The notes under the pieces were generated by a model. It made no database searches and had not been told where the DNA came from. It saw only the letters and a list, made by a program, of their open reading frames with translations. This document shows positions 12,022 through 24,347 of a stretch of 64,000 nucleotides of DNA, piece by piece. The translations under genes were made by a program, and so were the position numbers. The DNA lies in contig CM017572.1 of NCBI GenBank assembly GCA_007844125.1, positions 23,330,879-23,394,878 of the forward strand. Direction: 5' to 3'. Origin of the DNA: Sinonovacula constricta. Lineage: Eukaryota; Mollusca; Bivalvia; Cardiida; Solecurtidae. How positions within the stretch are numbered: the first letter of the stretch is position 1; every line of letters starts with the position of its first letter.

Positions 12022-12949
12022 TGTACTTGGGACAGAAGATCCAACAATACAATTATACTGTTGACACATTAGGCAGTGCGTCGTCTCCAAATCCCGCCCC
12101 AACACCCTGCCCCGATCTCCTGCCCCCCCCCCCCCCATTCCCCTCTCACTCACCCCTTCTGCCCCTGGAGTGCCGCAGGATTGTTAGAACACTGGCTTCA
12201 GCTGATTTAAGTCAGTCTATGTATACGCATAGTCAGATAATGTATAATCAACCGACATGATGTTTGACTCATTTCTCATTTATATTTATTTTTATATATC
12301 GTGAAACCTTATCGCTTCTCTACATAATAGAAGAGATGAAAAATCAGGTCGAGTTGTTCATAGTGTTCACTGTTTATTTTTTGAAGTGGTGATAGAAAAT
12401 ATTTCGACTGAAAATACCAATAAACAGAATAACTCCCTAAGACACACTCCTAAACACACTGTCCTGTTGTTTTTTATGTAATTAGCCCCGCGCTCTGGTA
12501 GTATTTTTCATGAGATAAACCAATAGAATGTAAAAGGCAGTGTCAGGTAAATAAGTATTTAGTAAATAATGGCTTATTTTACTTTTTATACTTAAAAATT
12601 CATTGTCAAATAAATTATATACAATGCATTCAAAGAGACAACCAAAAAACACCGCTATTAGCGGTATAATTTTTTGCCAATTTATGTTTTACGATTGGGC
12701 TGCACTTATTAATATTTCAGGGGTATAATCAAGTTATTAGCAAGTCACAAGCTGCGTGGTTTCATAAACTCACTGGTGTCAAACGAACCCCACAACAGCT
12801 AAATTATTGTCTGCTGCGCCAAAGCGCGCCAACCTCTATGGAATAAATAAGATATTTGACATTTGTCAAAGGTAAAAAAATGGTTTGAGACTTAGTACAA
12901 TTTCAACATCATGCTTTGTATTTAAATTACTGATTGTGGCAATGAGTTA
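11693..12949. other. no gene seen
   Basis: AT-rich sequence with the ATT microsatellite and a C-rich stretch at 12120-12140. Confidence 0.6.
11932..12019. repeat. (ATT)n microsatellite
   Basis: About 29 uninterrupted triplets. Confidence 0.95.
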
Positions 12950-13221
12950 AGAGTGGTATTCAAAAGTTTTGAACATTTTTTTTTTCAAAAAATCAAATCA
13001 GTCATTGTAACCTGAAAAGGTCCTTGAAAATGCTGTTCATTGATGCCCTAGATCTGTGTGAACAGTGAAGCATAACTCCTCTCTTGTCATTGCAAACAAG
13101 TATTTTCTATCGAAGCCAGGCTGCAGAGATAGCTATCATTCAACTACGTAACCACGTGACAGCTTGCTTTTGAGACCACGCTATATCGCCATCCGGGTAA
13201 TTAGCCCTGACGTTGAGATCT
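12950..13221 (-). mobile_element. TATCCGACAG-family MITE, partial
   Basis: Interior landmarks GTCATTGCAAACAAGTATTT, CACGTGAC and CATCCGGGTAATTAG are shared with the family. It meets the 5'-truncated SINE at 13222. Confidence 0.55.
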
Positions 13222-13393
13222 ATCCACGACTGGTTGGCCCGGTATCACGATAATGTGACTGGGTCTGGTATCATGCCAGGTGTTCACGGCATGCTGTATA
13301 CAGTGAAGGCAGCACTATATCTGCTTCAAGTGGACAGCGTCTCCAGATAGATGAAATACTGCTGGCGGGGCGATAAACCCAATAAACAACAGA
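13222..13393 (+). mobile_element. SINE family A, 5' truncated
   Basis: Body only, from TCCACGACTGGTTGGCCC to the CGATAAACCC tail. Confidence 0.75.
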
Positions 13394-13955
13394 ACAAAAA
13401 TGTAAACTAAGAACCTTCAGATGACGCCCGATTTAGTCAAACTTAATTTACAAATTTTGCTTCAAAAATGGATGACTCGAAAAATATATTAGTGCGGACT
13501 TACTTAAACTGGAATACGGATAAATGCGGGCTATTTAGCAGATGCGATTTTAATGGCGTGACACTTTCTAATTTGTTTGAAATCTTTATGCGCACTGTTG
13601 TTCATAAATAAAATAATAACTTCTGTTGAGAGAAGTTCATAAATATATATCGCCTATTGATATCTGACAGCTATAGCAGTTTGTCACGGGCTCCAATCAA
13701 AATTTCAAATCAAAATTTGCAAATAAAAGTCGTCTGGTTAATCGCCCGTTATTTTCGTAACATTTACATAAATATTTTGTAAAGCTTAAAGTTTATGTAC
13801 CTAGTCATGTTATGTTAACAATTTACTTCTACATCGATCTGACTAGTGACATCACTGTTGCAGAATTCAGGGATATGCACTGGTCAGTTCCCACACAATT
13901 AATTTAGCGCCTTTACACACGCTGTGTCTACAAAATGGATGTAATATATGTCGAA

Positions 13956-14260
13956 CCGGACCTGGTTGCGCAATCGATAGAGCGTCGGCTCCAGGTACGG
14001 GAGACACCGGGTCCGATCCCGGGCCGCAACACACCAAGGTCGTTAAAATGGTCGTGGTATTGCTCCCTTGCAAACGCTCAAGCAAATGTAAGGGTAGTTC
14101 CACGACTGGTTGGCCCAGTGTCAGGATAATGTGACTGGGTGTGATATCATGCCATGTGTTCACGGCATGCTATACACAGTGAATGCAGCTTTATATCTGC
14201 TTCAAGTGGACACAGTCTCCAGATAACTGAAATACTGTTGGTAGGACGATAAATAAATAA
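13956..14260 (+). mobile_element. SINE family A
   Basis: Full head and body with a short AAATAAAT tail. Confidence 0.82.
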
Positions 14261-15629
14261 GCTGTGCTTTAAAGATCGATCCCGAAATGCTCGGGTAATT
14301 CCACAACCATGTGCCATGTAATGATTCGTTCACCACCCATGAGCTCCGATTATTGGCGGAAATATCCGATAAGTTCCAATTTGCTGCTAAGAATATAAAT
14401 CTCTCCACTTTAATGACGAATTAATCAATGCAAGTTGTGCGTTTTCAGTTTTTTTTTTATATTCCCTTTTGGCTGTTTGCGGTATTCACAACCACCGTAG
14501 TCCACGTACAGATTGATCTAGATCTAGATAACGCCTTTTCAAGTCAATGAAACTCGCTACCTCTGATCACATTAATGTTAAATGGCTCTATTATACACAC
14601 ATTCACGGCATCTGAGTAAATCAGAGGAAAATCTCGAATAATAGATCATTAAACAACAAAACAGTTATACCTTTTCATCCAGGCGTTGAAAATTAAGCCT
14701 AATTGAAACTTTCGCATCGTTACTTCTGTGCGATTCACATACATAATGTAGCATTTTGGAAGGTTTTATGAAGGAAGTACCGATAGTGAAATAAATTACT
14801 TTTCATACATGTACATAAATTAAACGTTATTTAAGGTTCCATTATATTCAAACAAAGACATTCTCTGAAAAAATGTCGTTAAATCATTAAATGATAGAGG
14901 TTTTCGCCAATAAATGTCTTTCGCTTTTGCTTTTTATGTAGTTTTGTTTTTAGAATTTTTAAATTACCGGTTTGATAGTGAAACAAGTGGCGTGTAAAAA
15001 AAAGAAGCTACCAGTGGTGTTTGTTAGATGCCATGTTTAACAGCTGTATTTTCTAAAATCGGTAATGTATACTTTTTTTTGCAAGAAACGCACGCTAGAG
15101 GCACACCAAAGGCAACAAACAAATAATTTTATGCATTGTTTATATTTTTTTACAAAAAAATCAACTTGAAATGACATCTTGGCTGTATTCGAAATATTTA
15201 ACAACAAAAAATTAGTTTACCGCAAGTGACATATAAAATCATATTTTTAGTCTCAAAGTGTGATAAACACTGCCATATTGGAAATGGCTTTTATCTGACT
15301 TCCGGTATTCCTTGAACTCCTCTGGCATTTCCGTATAAAAAAACACACACACACACGAACGTATTTGACTGCTTTACAATGTAAAACTATTAACTATTTT
15401 CGAAAGGTCAAAGAAAAAAAAATGGTTTTATTTTATTTTTAAATTATAATGTTCCAATGTTTCAAAAAGTGACACAATCAGCATACCCTAAACACAACCA
15501 AATAATAGATATGTGTACCTTCATTTAAATTCATTAGTGAAGATTAGACTTTTAAGATAAAATCAAGAAATTGAAATCTGCTTTTTGTAATACAGATCTC
15601 AACATATTGTCCATTTTACTTAAATACCA
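14261..15629. other. no gene seen
   Basis: AT-rich sequence. At about 14277-14379 there are weak CTCGGGTAATTCC / GGAAATATCCGATAAG inverted ends recalling the CAATCGG MITEs, too decayed to call. Confidence 0.5.
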
Positions 15630-15700
15630 GGTTTGGATCCAGGGGGTGGGGGCTGTGGGTCGGTGGTGGGGGTGGGGTGGGTGGTGGTAGTGGGGGATGC
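15630..15700. mobile_element. GGATCCAG-family fragment
   Basis: TTGGATCCAGGGGGTGGGGG followed by G-rich sequence; only the left end is recognisable. Confidence 0.4.
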
Positions 15701-15801
15701 ATTTAACATACAAAACCACTGTATTGATTTTTAAGGGTTTCAACTTGCGCTTTTCGGTTCAGACGCCTCACCCCACCCCACCCGCTATTATTAGCGTACA
15801 G

Positions 15802-16074
15802 CAGTGATGGATCCAGGGGAGGGGGTGCGCCCCCCCCCCCCCCCCCCCCACACACACAAGGTAAAAGAGTACATTTATGCAAAAAAAAAAAATACATCTA
15901 AGCATAAAAAATACTAATAATAAGTTTTTAATGTAAATTTTGTTTGTTGACTGCTTAGGTCGAAGTTAGGGTCCCTTACTGTGTATATATACATGTATCT
16001 AGTATTTACTGCGATAAAAGTGAATGGATCTTGATTCATACCAGCTCCACCAAAATTGTCTGGATCCGCCTCTG
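15802..16074. mobile_element. GGATCCAG-family MITE
   Basis: It begins CAGTGATGGATCCAG and ends CTGGATCCGCCTCTG, with a C tract at about 15829-15849. Its right 150 bp is almost identical, in inverted orientation, to 20496-20647. Confidence 0.75.
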
Positions 16075-16103
16075 TCACATATATGTGATATGTTTTCGTA
16101 GAA

Positions 16104-16501
16104 ATGACAGTTATAGACCTTTCAAAAGATTGCCATTTGTGCCAAAACCTTTTGTATTTACAAAGGTAAATATATTCTCAATATTATAACACAATGTATA
16201 AGATAAATACATGTATAATGTTTGCATTACATGTTTACGATAAAATTAAATTATTTAACACGTAACTACCTTTGAAGAAAAGAAGGTGGATTAAGATAAT
16301 AAACGCATCTTTTGCTCTATTTTCTGCTTAAATGAAGAAAATAACTGTTGACTTAAGGCAAAGCAAGTGTTATAGACAACATACAGAAATTGGAAATTAA
16401 CACAACTAATGTGTTGTATACTTTAATGCTGACGTGTATGCCAAATTTTTAGAAAATTCTCCATCCATTCATTACGAATTGGAATTTTATAACCAAACAA
16501 A
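16104..16501. other. nothing recognised
   Basis: AT-rich DNA between a MITE and a SINE. Confidence 0.6.
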
Positions 16502-16812
16502 CCTGACCTGGTAGCGCAATCGGTAGAGCGTCGGCTCCAGGTACGGGAGGCCCCTGGTTCGTTCCCGGGCCTTGACATACCAAAGTCGTTAAAATGGTAG
16601 TGGTATAGCTCTCTTGCTAACGCTCAAGCAAATATAATGGTAGTTCCACGACTGGTTGGCCCGGTGTCAGGATAATGTGACTGGGTATGGTATCAAGCAA
16701 GGTGTTCAGGGCATGCAATACACAGTGAAGGGAGCACTATATCTGCTTCAAGTAAACACCGCCTTCATATAACTGAAATACTGTTGGTGGGACAATACAC
16801 CCAACAAACATA
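16502..16812 (+). mobile_element. SINE family A
   Basis: Full head (GCGCAATCGGTAGAGCG) and body, tail ACAATACACCCAACAAAC. Confidence 0.82.
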
Positions 16813-17362
16813 AATCTCCATACAGTTTTGAATTTATGGATATTTTTTTCTTCTAAAATTGATATTTAAGGTGTCTTCAGAAATAGGAAAACTCCAAATA
16901 TCATGTTATATCCTTTTAAGCAGCAGTGTTTTGCAATTGAGTATCGTTTGGAAACAAATAATAGCATAAGACAAATTTAACAAAACATGTTGCTTGATTG
17001 GTTAGACTCAAATTGTCCCAATATATAATTAATTGTTACAAACTCAACACTTTTTATGCTGATTTTCCCATTTTTCTGCAGGCCGTGCTTTATTTAAAAA
17101 AAAATCACTGAGCTGTTGATAGCCAGACAATTTATTTGAGAGTTGGCCAAAATGTCCTATAAAGTTTATTTTGGGTTGATTCTGCAAAATATAAAATAAT
17201 TTTGCCACATTGTTTTGATTTTTTAGATTTTAAATATATCAGGTAATAAATTTTTTATCAAATTTAGCTCAAATTATTCAATTAAAGTTCATTTACAAAA
17301 ATAAATATATAAAAATACACGTTTTATTCTTTTTTTGGTAAAGTGATGCAGAAAAAAATGTC
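16813..17362. other. nothing recognised
   Basis: AT-rich DNA between two SINEs. Confidence 0.6.
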
Positions 17363-17595
17363 TGGGGCTCCCCTGGCGAAGTGATAGAGTCGCCAATTTA
17401 TAACTCCTCTGACTGCTTAGCCTCTCACCGCGTGGGTTCGAGTCCTGTTCAGGGCGAAGGACTTAATGTGGGTAGGTTTTCCATCTGACTTGCGGAGTGT
17501 GCCGGTGGTTTTACCCAGACACGTGTCTGGGGTCTTCCTTCATAAAAAAAGCTGGACGTTGCTATTATGATCATAATTGGTCGCTGTAATGTATT
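17363..17595 (+). mobile_element. SINE family C
   Basis: Head with GGTTCGAGTCC B box, body and A-rich tail. Confidence 0.82.
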
Positions 17596-17762
17596 TCAAA
17601 AACAAACAAAAGAAACAAAAAATGTCTTAATGAAAAAGTAGGAAGAAAAAAAAAGTTGACCTCACATTCGAACCCTCAACCCACAGTTTTGAAGCAGTTA
17701 AACCCTGATTTTGATACTCTTCAAGCTGGAGGTGCAGCATTACATTTGCTGTACCTCAAGAC

Positions 17763-17836
17763 CAATCGTAACAACTCGGTCATTTCCGTAACTTTCGGAA
17801 AATATTTCCGAAGAAATCGCCGAGGGGTCCCGATTG
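17763..17836. mobile_element. 74-bp miniature TIR element
   Basis: It starts CAATCGTAAC and ends GGGTCCCGATTG. A perfect 9-bp duplication CCTCAAGAC flanks it (17754-17762, 17837-17845). It is the same element as 41215-41282 in opposite orientation. Confidence 0.85.
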
Positions 17837-17845
17837 CCTCAAGAC

Positions 17846-18484
17846 TGTTGAGCTTGTACCCGGTGACGTAGCTCGTTATGCATTAATAAGCGCGGGTAGT
17901 AGTCAGGCGTAATCACCGTAGCCATAATCGCCGTAGTCGGCCAGGAGTGTTGCTGATCTTCAATCGCATTGTTGGCTGTTAATGAACCTTTTAATAGTTA
18001 ATAATTTATCTTGAGTGATTCAATTCTGATTTAGTTCCATAGCTTAACAGTCCTGCCGTGAATACAAACCGTGTTTTATGACAGCGCTAGCCTTCGGCGT
18101 ATCTAAGTGACATTTATTATTCCATTTACACCTATGGTACGCTTCATTGGCCAACACAGGCTCGGCCGCAGTTAATGCCAAACGCTCCTCTTTTAAAATT
18201 AGCTTTGTTTTGTCATTGTTTATAAATATTGCTTTGCACTTTTTAGAAATGGTTTACACATTCGTTGTGAATGCGCGTCACATGCAAATATCTCCTGAAA
18301 AAAAAGCTAACCCTTTAACATGCAACATTTACTTACAAGCATCTCAAAATCGTAGTTATTTGCTGAGAGAAAAGAAATACAAAGGTAACATGCAAATCGC
18401 TGCAGAGTCTGCCGACAGCGTCCTGCGAAAACCGATTAATTTGGAATTCAGGATCGATACTATTTGTCTAAAGTTGATTAATTA
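17846..18484. other. unrecognised 112-codon frame, probably not a gene
   Basis: A plus-strand frame at 18147-18485 begins MANTGSAAV and has one hydrophobic stretch. No domain was recognised, and its 3' end runs into a MITE fragment. Confidence 0.2.
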
Positions 18485-18640
18485 AAAGAGGTATCCTACA
18501 ATTTGCCTATGCAAAATATGTTACAATATTTTATGCATGTTTTGGGGAATCTGGGTATAATTTCAACATAAATTCGTAAAGACGAGTTTGAACACTCCCT
18601 CAATTGTTTGACAAAAGCATTGTTTCAACAATACTTTACT
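18485..18640 (+). mobile_element. TATCCGACAG-family MITE, 5' fragment
   Basis: AGGTATCCTACAATTTGCC, then TTTTATGCAT and AAAGACGAGTTTGAACAC landmarks. Confidence 0.5.
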
Positions 18641-18686
18641 TTAAATAATTATAAGATTTACCTTCAGCTTTATGCAAATAATAATG

Positions 18687-18703
18687 ACCCCCCCCCCCCC
18701 CCC
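18687..18703. repeat. poly(C) tract
   Basis: A run of Cs followed by CACC motifs; possibly a remnant of a GGATCCAG-family MITE. Confidence 0.7.
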
Positions 18704-19069
18704 ACCACCCACTCCTTTATAAAATTTAAACTAGCTTGTATACGTTATTTTCAATGGTGTTTTCAGTATATACCAGTAAAATAGAAATTAATTATCTATT
18801 ATTACTAATAACATAATTAACACGATGGTTTGTGATATCATTTATAAACACATAACAGTATATGACATATATTGTTGAAGCCAATTTTGCTTTTTACGTG
18901 ACATGAATAATACAAACTTGATGATGAAGTCATGCACAATAACCAAACATTAAGTATTTGAATCTGTTCACCCATGACCGTTAACATTAATTTGTTAACA
19001 ATTATGCCTCACAAAATAATGCGATGTTCCAGACACATTGTTAAATTTTACGCGTAAACATCACAATCC

Positions 19070-19358
19070 GACCGACCGCAATAGCTCAATTGGTAGAGCG
19101 TCGGCTTGCGGATCGGGAGGTCGCGGGTTCAAACCCCGGCCGGGTCAAACCAAAGACTTTAAACTTGGTAGTAGTGGCTTCCCTCCTAACGCAAAGGGCT
19201 AAGGGGAAAGCATTACGCCTGACTCGTCGGTGTCAGCATAATGGACCGGCCGGGTTCAGTCCCTGTGCACCTCATAAGCGCCCCTGTGCTATAATGATAG
19301 AAATGTCGCTGCACAGTATCGGTAAAAATGGCGGCAAATCCCATCCTATTCCCAATCT
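19070..19358 (+). mobile_element. SINE family B, full length
   Basis: Head CCGCAATAGCTCAATTGG with intact A and B boxes, full body ending GCAAATCCCATCC. Confidence 0.87.
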
Positions 19359-19377
19359 CACAATCCTAGACTTTGAC

Positions 19378-19850
19378 TTTGAAGGTGGTATCCGACAGTT
19401 TGTCTTCATCGAATACACGCAAACCTGGATTGAATGAACTGAGGCATAATTTATGCAAAAAGTCAATCCTAAGTCTAACAAAAGACGATTTTGAACGTTG
19501 TCTAAATTGTAAGACAGTAGAAATGAAGAACTTGAGCACTGCTCAAGACCATTCTTTGTAAGCCTATAAATAAGCATGATTGTGATTTCTGCTAAAAATA
19601 GACATCGACGTCAGAGCAGATTACCCGAATGCTTATATAATGTTGCGGGTCACGTGGTCTTCTTAGTTTAAAAATAGCTGTGCAGTGTGGCTTAGATAGG
19701 TACCTATTGGTAATGATGGGTGATGTGTTATGCTTCATTTTTCACATAGATAGTAGGATATCAATAATCAGCATTTTGCGAGATCCTTTCAGCCAACAAC
19801 AATTTATTTGGTTCTTTGAGAGAAATAATTTTGTCGTTGCGATGTTACAA
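19378..19850 (+). mobile_element. TATCCGACAG-family MITE
   Basis: It starts GGTGGTATCCGACAGTTTG and keeps the order of family landmarks (AAGACGATTTTGAACG, GTCAGAGCAGATTACCCG, GTCACGTGGT). The right terminus is decayed. Confidence 0.65.
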
Positions 19851-20524
19851 AGACCACAGCAAACAAGAACGTTAAACTATAACATAGAAGCACTCTTTTG
19901 CACTGTCAGTATATGCGAGTATCAATACCGATTTCCCATGCGAAGATAATTGACATTTAAGAAAGTTTGAAAGTCTTTCTTTCAAAATCAGCCAGAGGGT
20001 CGTTCGACCAATGATACAATCACAACAGTACAAACATTATTTACATCAGTTTTATGCCCGATGCACTTTTTGCGTCTTTTTCTTTCTAAATACTGGTCTT
20101 CATGTAGTTTTGTCTTTTTCACGAAGAAGTCTACTGCTATTGTAACGACGTAAACTTGAAAATGTAACATCTCGGAATGTTCATTCTGCAGAAATGGCCA
20201 AGGGTTTCCAATTAGGTAAAGTTAATGAATATTTATGATCAGCGCCAACTGGGAATCGCACACTCGAAGCCGCCGGTTTGAAGACGGTATGCTGCCACAT
20301 CTTTACTTGCTAATTTTTGTTCCATTGTATTTTCTTTTTTATTTTACGAAAATTGAAGATTTCCATATAAGTTTATAAATGTTCGCATACAAATGTCCTG
20401 CTTTCGGAGGAAGACTTCCTCTTTTAAAGTTAAAAAAAAAAAAATGAAAATGAGGGGTGTTTTACACATTTTCAGAAATCTCCCTACTTGAAAACAGATA
20501 CGAAGACATATCACATATATGTGA

Positions 20525-20647
20525 CAGAGGCGGATCCAGACAATTTTGGTGGAGCTGGTATGAATCAAGATCCATTCACTTTTATCGTAGTAAATACTAG
20601 ATACATGTATATATACACAGTAAGGGACCCTTACTTCGACCTAAGCA
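20525..20647. mobile_element. GGATCCAG-family MITE, truncated, inverted copy
   Basis: It begins CAGAGGCGGATCCAGAC and is truncated near 20647. Both it and its left flank (20496-20524) match 15952-16103 in reverse complement. Confidence 0.72.
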
Positions 20648-20882
20648 CCCTGTAAGTGAAAATCTCCTACTTTGGCATCAGAAAGAGTTACACACTTCTG
20701 TGTTCGGGGTCTGTTAAATGTGGCATCCGATACTTTGGAAAGAAAACCGCCCTAAAACAACTAAATAAATAAAGTATTGTTACCATGAACATTGAAGCAT
20801 AACAACCCAATCGACATTACAGACGACGTGATCATTAAGTTTAAAGATCCCGTTCTATCCTCATCCGGGTAATCCGCTATGA

Positions 20883-21197
20883 TAGACCGGGCCTGGAAGC
20901 GCAATCGGTAGAGCGTCGGTTCCAGGTACGGGAGGCCCCGGGTTCGATCCCGGACCGCGACATACTAAAGTCGTTAAAACGGTACTGGTATAGCTCCCTT
21001 GCTAACGCTCAAGCAAATATAAGGGTAGTTCCACGACTGGTCGGCCCGGTGTCAGGTTAATGTGACTTGTGTGTGGTATCATGCCAGGTGTTCACAGCAT
21101 GCTTTACACGGTGAATGCAGCACTATATCTGATTCAAGTGGTCTCCAGTTAACTGAAAAACTGTTGGTGGGACGATAAACCCATTAAACAAACAAAC
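20883..21197 (+). mobile_element. SINE family A, nested in a MITE
   Basis: Complete copy flanked by a perfect 12-bp duplication AATCCGCTATGA (20871-20882, 21198-21209). The host MITE sequence resumes after it. Confidence 0.9.
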
Positions 21198-21420
21198 AAT
21201 CCGCTATGACGTCGATGTCTATTTTAGCAAGAATCCCGCTCGTGCATATTTATAGATTTAGAACGAATGAACGTTTACAGCGATTTTGAACGAGTTGTAT
21301 TGTCTAATAACCGAAGTAGTGTACACAATCGTCTTTACTTAGATTAAAGTATTAGTTTCTGCAGACATTATGCACAAATATTCCAAACAGGGCTCAGATA
21401 TTGTTACATGTATTTGATGT

Positions 21421-21779
21421 CATCGTCGGACACCAACGACCGATCCATTCCGTTACTCTCCATTCATCGACCGTGGGATATTAAGTTCACTTTGCGCCGT
21501 TTCTGGTAATGATATTTCATTGGTCGCTTTGTAATCCGATGAAGATTTCAGACCAATGATAAAGATCGTTCTTTTATCGTTTCGAAAGACTTTTCAAAAT
21601 GGCGACGTCATTGTTATACTTCTAGTCTCCACGCTGAAGAGTATGTATTTTGTAAGCAGTATCATGATTGGCCAAATCTTGTTCTATTCATTTCGATAAG
21701 ACGGCAGAAAAGTTACCAATAAACCCACGATCGATCAATGTAGTAAAACGGAATAGTCGAGCGTGGGTATCCGACGATG
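21421..21779. mobile_element. CATCGTCGGA-family MITE, 359 bp
   Basis: The ends CATCGTCGGA and TCCGACGATG are exact inverse complements and imperfect TIRs extend about 55 bp inward. The flanks ATTTGATGT (21412-21420) and ATTTGATAT (21780-21788) form an 8-of-9 duplication. It interrupts a TATCCGACAG-family MITE whose sequence continues on both sides. Confidence 0.8.
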
Positions 21780-21815
21780 ATTTGATATAGGCAAACCTTT
21801 GGATAGCACTTTTAA

Positions 21816-22752
21816 AAAAAGAAGACTAACTGGGAAATAAAACCTTTTAACGCCATCTTTGTATTGCCGCTATGACGTTATTAACAATAAAACAGCCATG
21901 GTTCGTATACTAGTATGTTGATGAAAAATGCAGGAAAAAACATGTCAATAGTAGATAAGGAACGAAATGGGGCTTTTTAGTGGCATATTTGTGTGTACGT
22001 CTGTCGATATTTTGAGACTGACAAAAATGATGCATCTCTTGTATATTGTCCTCTTAAGGGTATGTTTATGACAAAATAATTGGTTGCGTTGTCAAGTTTG
22101 AAGTCGGCATAATACCTTTATGCTTAAAACTTAATTACCCCAAACCCGTTACTGAATCTTCAATGTGCGCGTACGAGTTTTATAGTTATTCATACATTAT
22201 AAATAATAATTCTTCTTCGTTTAAAAGACATATTGCAATTTATGCACTTAAACAGCATTTTTATTATGGTTTATTTTTAAAGATGCATAACTTGTATAGC
22301 ATGTGGAAACTAGCAATCCGGGAAATGCTTAAAATTAGTGGCCGGTGTTCTGCAATTGTTATTCTCTGGAGCTTTTCAATAAAACGGATACCTAACATAA
22401 TATAAATAGTTAATGTTTGGGGCGAAGTCCTAAACATGGTACATTAGTACTTGTTTTGCAGTAAATTGCACGGACGCGATTATGTACATGTATAATTTGT
22501 AATATCTAAAGTATATTATTATACCATTGTGATGTAACGTTATGACAAAATTTAGTACATTCACTAAGAGGACCACCCCGCTGAGTGGGGCGGATTCTAG
22601 AAGAAGAACCGGTGGTCTCATTAGCGAGGTTTCTCTGCATTACAGCATTATTCCATTATTCCTCTCAATATTAAGAGTACAATGTACATTATAATAAATT
22701 AAACATGAAATATAAAATATGAAACATGAAAAGAAGAGACAATGATTAATTC
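21816..22752. other. no gene seen
   Basis: AT-rich sequence; short frames only. Confidence 0.6.
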
Positions 22753-23043
22753 CAGGGATGGGTCCAGGGGGATAGGGGGGGAGGGGGGATGCACGCCCCC
22801 CCCACACACACACACCTCCCCCCAACCAACCAGGTAAAAGGGTAGAGTTGTGAAAACACATACATGTAAGCTTATAAAAGTCTAAGCATTTAAAGTAAAT
22901 TTTGTCTGTTGACTGCTTAGGTCCAGGTTAAGGTCCTTTGCTGTATATATCTAGTATTAACTGCGATAAAGTTGAATGGATCTAGATCCCCCCACACACA
23001 CACCACCACCACCCACCACCAAAACTTTCTGAATCCGTCCCTG
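22753..23043. mobile_element. GGATCCAG-family MITE
   Basis: It begins CAGGGATGGGTCCAG and ends TGAATCCGTCCCTG. The flanks ATTAATTC and ATTAAGAC may be a decayed 8-bp duplication. Confidence 0.7.
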
Positions 23044-23199
23044 ATTAAGACACTGATGCGTGAACAAGAACAATACAAAAAGTTGCACATAAATAAATAA
23101 ATCATGGAGGCACTCGTGTAATTTAGATAGAAAAAGATATTTGAAAAACACCTTTTATCATTAATTTAAAAAATTAAAGTATACGACCCTGTATAAAAT

Positions 23200-23730
23200 A
23201 TGTCTAAAAGATTTTCTATCCGAGCCACGCTGCATAGTTAGCTTTCTTAAAACTAAGAAAACCACGTGACCACTAATCTTTAAGGTCACATTACATGGTC
23301 CTCCGGGTAATCAGCTCTGACCTCGATACCTATCTTTTGCCGAAATCCCTATCGTGATTATTTATGGATTTGGAAATAATGGACTTTTTATGCGATATAT
23401 TTCACGATTTTTGCCATGTATAGCATGCCATGAACACCCGGTATGATACCACACCGAGTCACATTATCCTGACACTGGGCCAATTAATCGTGGAACTACC
23501 CTCATCTTTGCTTGAGCGTTAGCAATGGGAGCTATGCCACAACCGTATTAGCGACTTTGATATCGCGGCCCGGGATCGAACCCGAAGTCTAACAACTACT
23601 GTAATGATATAAAAAGCTTGTTCTTAAACTAAAGTACTAGTTTATGCAGCAATTATGCACAATTTCCCAGAACATTGACAATATGTTGTTACATGTATTA
23701 GATATAGACAAACTGTCGGATATCACCTTT
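23200..23730 (-). mobile_element. TATCCGACAG-family MITE split by a SINE
   Basis: It runs from TCTATCCGAGCCACGCTGC through CACGTGACC to AAACTGTCGGATATCACC. A minus-strand SINE (23411-23588) lies in the middle. Confidence 0.65.
23411..23588 (-). mobile_element. SINE family A, reverse, truncated
   Basis: The reverse complement of the body and B-box region (CGGGATCGAACCCG). Both ends are missing; it lies inside a MITE. Confidence 0.75.
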
Positions 23731-24045
23731 AGCCTAATGACATTCAACAAAACTTAATTATATCACAGACGAGGCCTGTATGTTACACAAAGACAAGAAA
23801 CATATATATTCTATAATGTTTACATTATGACCGACCCCGTTTTACCCAGAATAGCGAAGACAGCTTGGCGATATATATGTATTTTACTAGCTGATTGCAA
23901 ATGCGAAATGGCGAGGAAACATAACGAACTGGTAGCGCCTCTGCTTTAAATAACACACACAAAGCGTGCGGGTTAATTCTGGTGCGAGGTGCTTTGTGCA
24001 TTTTTTTTTCTTTTTTGTTTTGTTTTGCCTTTTTTCTTTGTTTAA

Positions 24046-24347
24046 TGGATATTCACATTTCGTGGATATTCACATTTCACGGATATTCACATTTCATGGA
24101 TATTCACATTTCTTGAATATTCACATTTCACGGATATTCACATTTCATGGATATTCACATTTCTTGAATATTCACATTTCACGGATATTCACATTTCACG
24201 GATATTCACATTTCATGGATATTCACAATTCTTGGCTATTCACATTTCACGGATATTCACATTTCATGGATATTCACATTTCATGGATATTTACATTTCA
24301 TGGATATTTACATGTCATGGATATTCACATTTCATGGATATTCACAG
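24046..24347. repeat. minisatellite, 17-bp unit
   Basis: About 18 copies of GGATATTCACATTTCAT, with CAC/CAT/CTTGA variants. Confidence 0.93.

Larger units (their letters stand above)
20850..21815 (-). mobile_element. TATCCGACAG-family MITE with two nested insertions
   Basis: Family sequence runs from CATCCGGGTAATCCGC to ATAGGCAAACCTTTGG but is split by a SINE (20883-21197) and by the 359-bp MITE (21421-21779). Both insertions carry target duplications, so their order is later than this element. Confidence 0.72.

Noticed and set aside
19070..19150. tRNA-like sequence with A and B boxes, and similar heads elsewhere
   Set aside because: Each is joined to a conserved SINE body, several with target duplications, so these are SINE promoters and not tRNA genes.
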